From assembly GCA_000585015.1 (NCBI GenBank), contig JFAX01000007.1, positions 62,300-104,853 on the forward strand: DNA of 42,554 nucleotides, written 5' to 3'. Positions 1 through 6,738 of the stretch are shown here, in pieces. Position 1 is the first letter of the stretch; each line of letters starts with the position of its first letter. The notes under the pieces are model-generated. The model saw nothing but the letters and a program-made list of their open reading frames with translations. It searched no databases and was not told where the DNA came from. The position numbers were made by a program, and so were the translations under genes. The DNA is from Candidatus Accumulibacter adjunctus. Its GTDB lineage: Bacteria > Pseudomonadota > Gammaproteobacteria > Burkholderiales > Rhodocyclaceae.

Positions 1-126
1 CTTAAGGGGGTGTGAACGATTACGTATGCTCAGGGTCTTGCAATCATGCCTCCATAACCTCCCCAGGTTCCAAGCGACCGACCGCATAAAGCCGCATCGG
101 GCCACTGAACGCGAATGTTGGGCGTG

Positions 127-315
127 TCAGTAATGGAAGCGCAACTGAGCGATCATCAGTGCATCGTTCTCGACGCGATACACCATGCGATGCTCATCGC
201 TTGTGCGGCGTGACCAGAATCCTGACAGCGCATGCTTCAAACGTTTAGGCTTGCCAACGCCTGTGAAGGGCTCGCGCTGTGTCTCACGGATCAGCCTGTT
301 GATTCTGTCGACCAT
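127..315 (-). pseudogene. yoeB: YoeB-family toxin fragment, N-terminus missing
   Basis: The 62 codons match the C-terminal three quarters of the YoeB/Txe mRNA interferase (usual length about 84). The motifs seen are GVGKPKRLKH, LSGFWSRR, DEHRMVYRV and the C-terminal RFHY. Aligned by memory to E. coli YoeB, the first residue here corresponds to position 23, so about 22 residues are lost; reading upstream in frame meets a TGA eight codons before a Trp and no further homology. The catalytic Arg (EHR) and terminal His-Tyr are kept, but the residue matching catalytic Glu46 (GKPEPLKH in E. coli) is Lys. No YefM-like antitoxin is visible upstream on the same strand. I read this as a decayed toxin-antitoxin locus rather than a working one. 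Confidence 0.75.
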
Positions 316-822
316 GCAAACGCCCAGCCACGGTATTGATCAGCAAGGGCAAGAAGCCTGCGGTCACGGCAAACCTGGAGGACTTCCCGAAAGCGTTCGA
401 GTGTAAGTGGAGCTACTATGAGCATGCAACGCCGACTGTCGTCAAAGCGGTTCCCTTGAGGTTGGACTTTGATGATTGGGAAAAAAACCTCACCAATCCT
501 TAACGACTTCCCAAGGATAGGAAGTCCCATGCCATTTCTGGAAGCATCTCGGCTGTTCCCGTCTGTGTCAGTCTTAAAAATGGTGCCCCAAGGCTCCCGG
601 TCGCCCATGAAAACCCGCTCCGGAATTTCCGTTGTCGGTGCCTGTGGCCATCTGGGCGCACAGGTCCCCACCGAGACGACGTTCTGGTCCCCGCCAGGCG
701 TTCGCCGCGCCAGATTCACGATTTGCCACAGCTGATGGAGGCTATATGCTCTTGCTAGTGGCGTTGGATTTACTATCCTTTGTACACGGTTTTGATCACC
801 CTAGACCTGCTGGAGAGTAGCC
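316..822. other. 507-nt stretch without an identifiable gene
   Basis: No convincing gene is seen. On the plus strand, positions 303-503 form an open stretch ending in TAA with a protein-like, Lys-rich composition (it includes VLISKGKKPAV and LDFDDWEKN). On the minus strand, positions 291-719 are open for 142 codons. Neither matches a family I recognise, and neither has a good ribosome binding site. The base composition is lower in GC than the core genes. Given the truncated toxin next to it, this is probably further gene debris. The last 40 bases carry the ribosome binding site (ggagag) of the following hydrolase gene. Confidence 0.5.
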
Positions 823-1980
823 ATGACTGGAAAACCGGACCCTGCGCAAGATCTCCGCAATCTCTCCGAGATTGCCCTCGACAAGTGGAACTCGGGCCTC
901 GACGCTCTGTTTTACGACGTTCCGGCGTTGGCGCAGAGAGAAGTCGAGTGGCTCTGGAACGAGCACCTGGCGGAAGGTGCAATTCTCTTGGTCGATCCTC
1001 GGAACGACGGGCATGTGGGCATCCGATGCACGGACGAAGCCGGCGTCTTCGCCGAGTGTCGCGGACGCGGCGAGAATGTCGGCGTCGCCGTGGCGATCCC
1101 GGGCGTCGGCAGTTCGGCCCTTGGGGCGGCGGCCTTGGGGCGGAACGTGGCGGACTATCTCGGGCGAACGGTGACGGTCATCGTTGCCGGGTACGGCAAG
1201 AGCGATCTTGTCGCCGATGCTTTGGGTGGTTGGCTCGTGCTGGAGGCACACAACCAACTGCGCGTGCTCGCGGAGCATTTGGCGCAGCATCCCGGATCGC
1301 CCGCCACCGCTGCCGGAGTGATTGACAGTGCCGCCGGAGCCACCGCAGTGTACATCCGCGATCAAGGCAAAGAGACCCCTGGCCAAGGCTTGCTTCCGGC
1401 GGCTACTGCCCATCTGCAACAGGCAAGCACGGCAGACCGGGCAGTCAGGGCGCCTGATGCCGCAGCCAAGAGTGCCGGTTCGTTGCACCATCCCGATCAG
1501 ACCGCTCTTCGGCCGATACCGGCCGCAGAGCGTGGCACTTCGGAAACGAAGATCCTTTACCGCCTGCTGGTGAATGACCAGACCCCCGTCCGGCTGCTTG
1601 TCGGCCACAGCAAGGGTTGCTATTCGATCGCCACAGCGCTAGACATGCTGGTGAAGGAAAAGCCAGATGATGCCCAGGATCTCGGCAAGTCGCTGAAGAT
1701 CGTCACTTTGGGCGCGGTGGTTCGTTTACCGTCAGCATTTTCCAGGGTGACGCAACTCCTCGGCAAGCTGGACAGCTTTGGTTTGGCCAACTCGACAGGC
1801 GCCTTGACCGACTGGATGCTGCGCGTGCTGCGCGGCAACATCACCGAGGCGCCTTTTGTCGCCGTTCCATTCGCCACTCATTCGCTCAACACGCGCTTTT
1901 CCCCGTTCTCGTTGCACGTCGACCAGGCACTGGACCTGGCGGGCGTCTTGCGTGGCCCCCTTTCGCGGCACGACATCTGA
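823..1980 (+). CDS. alpha/beta-hydrolase-like protein, first gene of a lipase pair
   Basis: This 385-residue protein has no signal peptide. Two features suggest a serine hydrolase of the alpha/beta fold. One is a nucleophile-elbow motif, LLVGHSKGCYS (GxSxG form GHSKG), around residue 266. The other is a C-terminal THSLNTRFSPFSLHVDQAL stretch that could supply the catalytic His. An earlier segment, IPGVGSSALG followed by VTVIVAGYGKSD (residues 91-127), looks like a core beta strand with an oxyanion turn. The start is ATG with ggagag about 8 nt upstream. The gene lies 81 nt before a patatin-type phospholipase on the same strand, so the two probably form one operon acting on lipids or esters. 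I do not recognise the exact family; substrate and role are unknown. It appears intact although its flanks are decayed. Confidence 0.6.
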   Translation: MTGKPDPAQDLRNLSEIALDKWNSGLDALFYDVPALAQREVEWLWNEHLAEGAILLVDPRNDGHVGIRCTDEAGVFAECRGRGENVGVAVAIPGVGSSALGAAALGRNVADYLGRTVTVIVAGYGKSDLVADALGGWLVLEAHNQLRVLAEHLAQHPGSPATAAGVIDSAAGATAVYIRDQGKETPGQGLLPAATAHLQQASTADRAVRAPDAAAKSAGSLHHPDQTALRPIPAAERGTSETKILYRLLVNDQTPVRLLVGHSKGCYSIATALDMLVKEKPDDAQDLGKSLKIVTLGAVVRLPSAFSRVTQLLGKLDSFGLANSTGALTDWMLRVLRGNITEAPFVAVPFATHSLNTRFSPFSLHVDQALDLAGVLRGPLSRHDI

Positions 1981-2061
1981 GCATCCCAAGCCCGCGGATC
2001 GCGGACACGGTGTTCCATAAGAAACAAACGCTTGCGATTTTTTTCTTGAGAGAGGCATCCG

Positions 2062-4908
2062 ATGGACGCGACCAAACAGCACGAGCCAAGGAGCTTCGCT
2101 GACGTCGTCAGCGCTGAAAAGCGGCGCATAGCACGCCACCACAGACTGCTCGGTATCAAAGACGACGAACGCTGGGGCTTGGCGCTCTCGGGCGGAGGAA
2201 TTCGCAGCGCGACGTTCTGTCTCGGGATAGTGGAGTGGCTCATTCGGCAAAAAAGAATCAGCTCCTTCGACTACCTGTCAACGGTCTCCGGTGGCGGCTA
2301 CATCGGTAGCTGGCTGGTCGGCATGATCCATCGTCATGGCAAAGGAAAGGGCCGCAGCGGCATCGGATTGGCGCCGCTTGATGCGGCCATTCACTACCTG
2401 CGGCGATACAGCAATTATCTGACGCCGCGCACTGGCGCGCTCAAACCCGATACCTTGGCCGCCCTCCTGATCTATGTGCGGAACTTCTTGCTCAATGCGG
2501 TGCTGCTGTTCCCCGTCTTCGCCTCGCTCCTGCTGTTGCCGGCCCTCCTCTCGGGCGTCGCGGTGGAGATATCCAGACCATTCTCTGCTGCACTCCTGGC
2601 AGCAGGCGTACGACTAGATGGGGCGAGTATGCTGGAACTCGCCAGGGAGAAGCCCGCATGGTTGATGGTGACGGCCGCCTGTTTCCTGCTGCAAGCGATA
2701 CTGGCGGGATTGGCTGGGCCACGGCCAGCCGGTAGTCCGCAACCGTGGTACATGCGTGAGCGCTTTCTGGCGCCGACGATGGCAGCGCTGGGATTTTTCG
2801 CTTTCCTCCTGCTGGCTCAGTTTCTGGTGCTTGTCCGTCCCATTCATTTCGGAGCGCTCGATCCGGGGAAAGTGCGGGAAGTGGTGGTGTATGGAGTGGG
2901 CAATTATTGCTTGTTGTCTCTCCTTGCCCTGATCGTATGGTCGCTGGCTGGCAGGAAGCAGGAGAAGTGGAACCTGGACGATCGTACAGGTAAATACAGG
3001 TGGCAGGCCTTCGCGCAGTATCTCCTCGGGACCGTGATTGCTGGTGCCGTCGGCGGTCTTCTTCTTGCGTTCACTTATCACTACCCGGTTGGCTGGATTT
3101 CGGGAGTGCTGCCCCTGGCTGGCGAGCCGCACGCTGGTCAGATTCAGGAGTTGCTGGAAAAGGTTCGCCGTATCGGCTACGGTCATTTCCTGGCGTCGAT
3201 GCTGCTGATGCCCGCGCTGGTTGCGATCGGTTTCGTCACCGTGTCGGTCCATGTTGCCGCTTGTCGGCGGGGATTCACCGAGCACGACCGGGAATGGGGA
3301 TCGCGTTGGCTGGCCTATATCGGCCGGCTGTTGATCCTGTGGCTCGCCGCGTGCCTGCTTGCCTTTGTCGTACCCCCTCTGTTTCACCGTTTCGACAGGT
3401 CAGCAGTGGCAGGTATGGCAACCTGGCTTGGTGCCAGCGCTCTCACCGCCTACTTCGCCAATTCCTTGGCGCAACCCGTCAAAGGGCTTGCCGGCAAGAC
3501 CAAGGCAGTCCTTCTGGCCGCCGGCCCATACGTTTTTGTCATTGGCTCGCTTTGTGCGCTGTCACTGCTCAACCATGCCGTCCTTGAAGGGCTGCGGGAG
3601 GCGGCCGGCAACTACTACTTGCTGCATGATACAGCGCCGTGGTGGTGGTGCCTGCCGGCCGCGCCATTCCTCGATCACATGAGCGTCGCGGCAAGGGCCT
3701 GGAACGTCAGCCTGGTGACGCTTGGCGGACTGACTCTGACTTCACTGTTCTTTTCCTTTCTCGCCGGCTTTGCCGTGGATGTCAACTTGTTCACGCTGCA
3801 GAATTTCTATCGCAATCGACTGACCCGCTGCTATCTCGGCGCGTCGCGTTTCGCCAGCGCCGAGACTGACGAATGCTGCCGGTGGGAGGGCATAGGGGGC
3901 CGACGACCGCACCCTCCGACCGATTTCGATCCGGATGACGACCTGCGATTGGCACGGCTATCGATGGTCCGGCCCTATCCGATCATCAACACCGCGCTCA
4001 ACCTCAACTTGGCGTCCGAGCTGGCATGGCAACAGCGCAAGGCCGCTTCCTTCGTCTTCTCGCCGCTGTATTGCGGTTACCAGATTCCTCTGTGCTTTGA
4101 TAGCTGGGCGACCGCCAGCGATCATGGCGCAGCGCGCAGACTCTGGGAGTACGCGGCAGGAGGATTCCGACCGACCGTCCGTTATCTGTTTCCCGAGGAT
4201 CGCGGCGCCAAGCTCGGGCTGCCGGTGGCGATCTCCGGGGCAGCGTTTACCTCCAATGCAGGCGTTCACACCCGACCATGGATGACGTTTCTGTTGACTG
4301 TTTTTGGCATTCGTCTGGGACGCTGGTGCGGCAACACCGGCCTCAGGTCTGTCTGGCGGCGCCCGGGCCCGCTCAATTCCCTGGGACTGCTCTTCGGCGA
4401 AGTCCTTGGTCTGACGACCGAAAAGCGGCGTTTCGTTTACCTCAGCGACGGTGGACACTTCGAGAATCTTGGCCTGTACGAGTTGGTGCGCCGCGGGTGC
4501 GATTTCATCGTCGCCGTTGACGCAAGCGCCGATCCGGAACACTCTTTTGAAGACCTCGCCAGCGCCCTGCGCAAATGCCGGATCGACTTCGGCGTCGAAA
4601 TAACCTTTGCGGACAACGAGTTGCACGCCCTTGCCCTGGACAGCGAAGGGGTCTGCCGGAGTCACGTCGCCAGAGGCGTGATCCGCTATCCAGAAAAGGA
4701 GGAACCGGGGCGGCTGCTCTATGTCAAGGCGTCGGTAACCGGCGACGAGCCGACCGACGTCTTGTCCTACCGTGCGCAGCATGCGCTGTTTCCTCACGAG
4801 ACGACTCTTGATCAATGGTTCGACGAACCGCAGTTCGAGAGTTACCGCGAACTCGGTCAGCATGTCGCAAGCCATGAACTGGCTAGGCGCTTGCCAGTCA
4901 GAGTTTGA
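2062..4908 (+). CDS. patatin-like phospholipase with inserted transmembrane domain
   Basis: This 948-residue protein is probably a membrane-bound lipid acyl hydrolase. The N-terminal patatin half has the oxyanion loop SGGGIRSA (residues 43-50) and the nucleophile motif TVSGGGYIG, with Ser76 as the likely nucleophile. Residues about 130-600 contain roughly eight to ten hydrophobic segments, for example around ILLFPVFASLLLLPALL and YLLGTVIAGAVGGLLLAF. The second half of the patatin fold follows, with the catalytic Asp in LSDGGHFENLG (Asp796) and then FIVAVDASADP. The membrane domain is therefore inserted between the two catalytic motifs. The start ATG follows gagagagg. It is preceded by an esterase-like gene, and an IS66 remnant begins right after its stop. 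Membrane patatins act as effectors in some antiphage systems, but no cyclase or sensor is seen here, so the role stays open. Confidence 0.8.
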   Translation: MDATKQHEPRSFADVVSAEKRRIARHHRLLGIKDDERWGLALSGGGIRSATFCLGIVEWLIRQKRISSFDYLSTVSGGGYIGSWLVGMIHRHGKGKGRSGIGLAPLDAAIHYLRRYSNYLTPRTGALKPDTLAALLIYVRNFLLNAVLLFPVFASLLLLPALLSGVAVEISRPFSAALLAAGVRLDGASMLELAREKPAWLMVTAACFLLQAILAGLAGPRPAGSPQPWYMRERFLAPTMAALGFFAFLLLAQFLVLVRPIHFGALDPGKVREVVVYGVGNYCLLSLLALIVWSLAGRKQEKWNLDDRTGKYRWQAFAQYLLGTVIAGAVGGLLLAFTYHYPVGWISGVLPLAGEPHAGQIQELLEKVRRIGYGHFLASMLLMPALVAIGFVTVSVHVAACRRGFTEHDREWGSRWLAYIGRLLILWLAACLLAFVVPPLFHRFDRSAVAGMATWLGASALTAYFANSLAQPVKGLAGKTKAVLLAAGPYVFVIGSLCALSLLNHAVLEGLREAAGNYYLLHDTAPWWWCLPAAPFLDHMSVAARAWNVSLVTLGGLTLTSLFFSFLAGFAVDVNLFTLQNFYRNRLTRCYLGASRFASAETDECCRWEGIGGRRPHPPTDFDPDDDLRLARLSMVRPYPIINTALNLNLASELAWQQRKAASFVFSPLYCGYQIPLCFDSWATASDHGAARRLWEYAAGGFRPTVRYLFPEDRGAKLGLPVAISGAAFTSNAGVHTRPWMTFLLTVFGIRLGRWCGNTGLRSVWRRPGPLNSLGLLFGEVLGLTTEKRRFVYLSDGGHFENLGLYELVRRGCDFIVAVDASADPEHSFEDLASALRKCRIDFGVEITFADNELHALALDSEGVCRSHVARGVIRYPEKEEPGRLLYVKASVTGDEPTDVLSYRAQHALFPHETTLDQWFDEPQFESYRELGQHVASHELARRLPVRV

Positions 4909-5174
4909 CAAGCGCACCCGTCGGGCGAGCCCGTCGATACCGCCACGAAAGGCCGCGGGTTCGGCGGCAACCCAGACACGCAGGCGGGCGTTCAGCGCGA
5001 GCATGACGGCGCCTGCCAGAGACTGCGCGCGACCTCGGCAGCGCAGCGGGTCGCCGTGTGCGGTAGTTCGATGCGCAGCTCGCGGCCTGCCCGATCCGTG
5101 AGGAGCAGAACGCACACGGCGGGCTTCAGCGGCAGGCCTGGATCGCGTTCGACGAAGCCTTCGGACACAGGCAC
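4909..5174 (-). mobile_element. IS66-family remnant (tnpB 5' end plus tnpA-like 3' end)
   Basis: On the minus strand, a reading frame starting with ATG at 5004 gives MLALNARLRVWVAAEPAAF and then RGGIDGLARRV. This is the characteristic N-terminus of the IS66 accessory protein TnpB (an RVWLA...P.DMR.GIDGLA pattern). Homology stops at about 4910, next to the patatin stop codon. A second minus frame, 5174 to 4992, ends overlapping the tnpB start, as tnpA normally does, and has a fitting LLLTDRAGRELRIELP stretch, but this tnpA match is weak. The large transposase gene tnpC and both ends of the element are absent. It is a dead fragment. Confidence 0.55.
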
Positions 5175-5253
5175 GCGCCGCGAGGCGACGGCCGCACCAC
5201 TGGCAGTCAGGTGTCGCTTCGTTGACGCGGATGTCTATTAATGGCCTGTCGAA

Positions 5254-5487
5254 ATGCGGGAACGGAACCCGGCTGGCCGTCCCGGGAACCTGCACACCAA
5301 GGCCGCGCTCGTCGCCAGTCTTGCATTGGTATCCGGCGCGAACCTCACCGACGACGCATTCAATCGCAACCTGGATGTGGGCGTCTTGCTCGCGAATCCG
5401 GTGGTTCTCTCGTCCATCAGGACGCACGTGGAATCCTTGATCGCCGAACAAACGCTCCGCCTGATCAGCAACTCCGGGCCGAACTGA
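5254..5487 (+). pseudogene. phospholipase-D-like protein, C-terminal remnant
   Basis: The 77 codons resemble the C-terminal HKD half of a PLD-superfamily protein: NLHTKAALV, then LALVSGANLTDDAFNRN, then LDVGVLLANP, and a short helical tail (the usual pattern is LHxKxxxxD ... ALVxSANLTxxAFxRNxELGVL). The Asp expected five residues after the Lys is missing and a residue seems deleted there. The frame is closed by a TAA four codons before the first ATG, and nothing upstream continues the domain. This form of PLD domain occurs in DrmC of DISARM defence systems and in related stand-alone proteins. I cannot tell which was the parent. Confidence 0.5.
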
Positions 5488-5488
5488 A

Positions 5489-5815
5489 ATGCCTGCATTC
5501 GCTCGTTACGTTGGTATCCACCACGGCTTTTCCTTCCCGCTGCGCTGTTTCAAGGTGCATCCTCTACCGGCGGACTGGGACGAATTCCTCGACGACTTCC
5601 AGTACCACTGGCCGACACATGCCGACCACACGTATGGCAATTCCGTCCGGTGACCGGCACGGCGACGGCGCGGCGCGCACGGGCAACCCGCGCTGGCGGC
5701 GACTGTGCGAGGAGCGGTGCGGAGGCAAGTCGGTGTTCCATTTCGACGTGCAGGGCTCGGTGGCGAAGTCCTCGCACGCCGGCATTCCCTGGCTGCGCCA
5801 GCTCGCTCGGGCGAA
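5489..5815 (+). pseudogene. two-frame remnant of an unidentified gene
   Basis: A first frame from ATG 5489 to TGA 5653 encodes 54 residues (MPAFARYVGIHHGFSFPLR... ending HADHTYGNSVR). A second frame takes over at about 5645 and reads GAARTGNPRWRRLCEE, GGKSVFHFDVQGSVAKSSH and AGIPWLRQLA up to about 5810. The two halves read as one protein with a frameshift between them: similar composition, many aromatic residues and a GIxHGFSFP motif that recalls RNase-H-like folds. I cannot name the family with confidence. The 3' end runs straight into the truncated integrase on the opposite strand, so it was cut by a rearrangement. Confidence 0.4.
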
Positions 5816-6286
5816 CAAACAGCAGCGGTGCGAGCAGCAAGGCGCTCTTGACCGCAAAGGTACCCCGAAAACCGTCTATTGCACGAAGCAGTTCGGCAAC
5901 CTCCTTCGACGTCCCGGTCGCTGCGACGCGCTCACCCTTGGGAGCGGGTATCGCGCCCCTCAGTTCAGGGCAAGGGTCGCGCTCAGCTCGACCCGTCGCG
6001 ATCGCGTACCGGAACACCCGGCTGATTTCGCTGCGCACCCGATGCGAGGTGTAGTGCGCGCCACGCTCGTCGATACGACGCAGCACACCGAGCACATCGA
6101 GGGCAGATCTCTCGACGATCGGCTTCGCTCCCCGCCCAGGGAAGATGTCGTTCCCCATCCGCGCGAGCGTCTTCACATCTTTCCGCCGGAACAAGAGATC
6201 CGAGCATACAACCCCCCGCCGTCAAACATACAGACGGGCTTGTCAATTGGCTTGGCATTGCGGATGGCTGCGTCTGTCAGGGACAT
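5795..6286 (-). pseudogene. P4-type tyrosine integrase, internally deleted and C-terminally truncated
   Basis: Reading leftward from ATG at 6286, the first frame gives MSLTDAAIRNAKPIDKPV and then FDGGGLYARIS, the typical start of P4-family integrases, and stops at TGA 6173. A second frame continues with KTLARMGNDIFPGRGAKPI, then LGVLRRIDERG, SRVFRYAIATGRAERDP and LLFVRPSEL, which is the core-binding domain and the start of the catalytic domain. The DNA between these blocks in intact relatives (about 70 residues) is missing. Homology ends near 5795, just after the first catalytic Arg region (VRPSEL), so the HxxR and Tyr parts are gone. It lies about 200 nt from the 3' end of tRNA-Leu, the classical place for an island integrase. 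Confidence 0.8.
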
Positions 6287-6411
6287 CGAAGGTACCCTCA
6301 ATCAGGCAGCCGCCGCGCTGGGGGTATCATCAATCCAACAAACGTCATACCCCAAAATGCTTCCCCCAGACACCCCCGGATTGCCATGGGCTGGCTGGGA
6401 GTTTCTTGGAC

Positions 6412-6448
6412 GGAAAAAAAGGCCAGAACCCTTGCGGTGACTGACCTT
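6412..6448 (-). terminator. Rho-independent terminator after tRNA-Leu
   Basis: Read on the minus strand, AAGGTCAG pairs with CTGGCCTT (8 bp with one G-U), closing a 14-nt loop that can itself fold, and is followed by a run of Ts. It lies 35 nt beyond the tRNA 3' end and is oriented to stop tRNA transcription before the integrase remnant. Confidence 0.65.
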
Positions 6449-6450
6449 CA

Positions 6451-6480
6451 TGGACTTCTTTGGACTTCCTTGGACTGCTC
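6451..6480. repeat. three tandem 10-bp repeats next to tRNA-Leu
   Basis: Three consecutive decamers, TGGACTTCTT, TGGACTTCCT and TGGACTGCTC, sit between the tRNA 3' end (6483) and its terminator. Their place beside a tRNA and a P4-type integrase remnant suggests integrase binding or attachment-site sequences. That function is inferred. Confidence 0.6.
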
Positions 6481-6482
6481 TA

Positions 6483-6567
6483 TGGTGCCCAGGAAGGGAA
6501 TCGAACCCCCACACCTTGCGGCGGCAGGACCTAAACCTGCTGCGTCTACCAATTTCGCCACCTGGGC
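6483..6567 (-). tRNA. tRNA-Leu, anticodon UAG
   Basis: On the minus strand the acceptor stem GCCCAGG pairs with CCTGGGC, followed by discriminator A and an encoded CCA (6485-6483). The D arm carries the conserved TTGGTAGACGC, and the anticodon stem GCAGG/CCTGC holds the loop TTTAGGT, giving anticodon TAG. A class II variable arm (CGCCGCAAGGTG) and the T loop GGTTCGATTCC complete it. Length is 85 nt with CCA. The 3' end faces the integrase remnant, so this gene is the probable integration target. Confidence 0.97.
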
Positions 6568-6650
6568 ACTGCGGTACGGGACCGGAACCGACGCCGGCCA
6601 CGACGGGCGACTGCTGCGCGACCGGCTGTTCGGCAATCGAAGCGCGCGTC

Positions 6651-6680
6651 ATTCTAACCGTGACGCCTCTATACTGTCAG
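6651..6680 (-). promoter_or_regulatory. putative sigma-70 promoter for tRNA-Leu
   Basis: On the minus strand CTGACA (6680-6675) and TAGAAT (6656-6651) are separated by 18 nt and lie about 84 nt before the mature tRNA 5' end, leaving a 5' leader for RNase P. The -35 matches TTGACA at five of six positions. Confidence 0.45.
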
Positions 6681-6738
6681 CTCCCGTCTGCGCTCACGCA
6701 CGGGCGCGCGCAAGCCGCTCGCCCGGCTTCTCCCCCGG

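Noticed and set aside
291-719. 142-codon minus-strand frame next to the yoeB fragment as an antitoxin or accessory gene
   Set aside because: It shows no YefM-like sequence, no ribosome binding site and no recognisable family; it also overlaps the toxin fragment in another frame.
3958-5451. 497-codon open frame on the minus strand under the patatin gene
   Set aside because: Most of it is antisense to the patatin gene; only a short part (about 4909-5004) has real homology, to IS66 TnpB, and is reported as a remnant.
5241-6440. 399-codon open frame on the plus strand across the debris region
   Set aside because: It crosses several unrelated remnants, including the antisense of the integrase. 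Only the portion around 5645-5815 looks like former coding sequence.
6451-6480. Tandem repeats as a CRISPR array
   Set aside because: The units are 10 bp with no spacers and no cas genes nearby.
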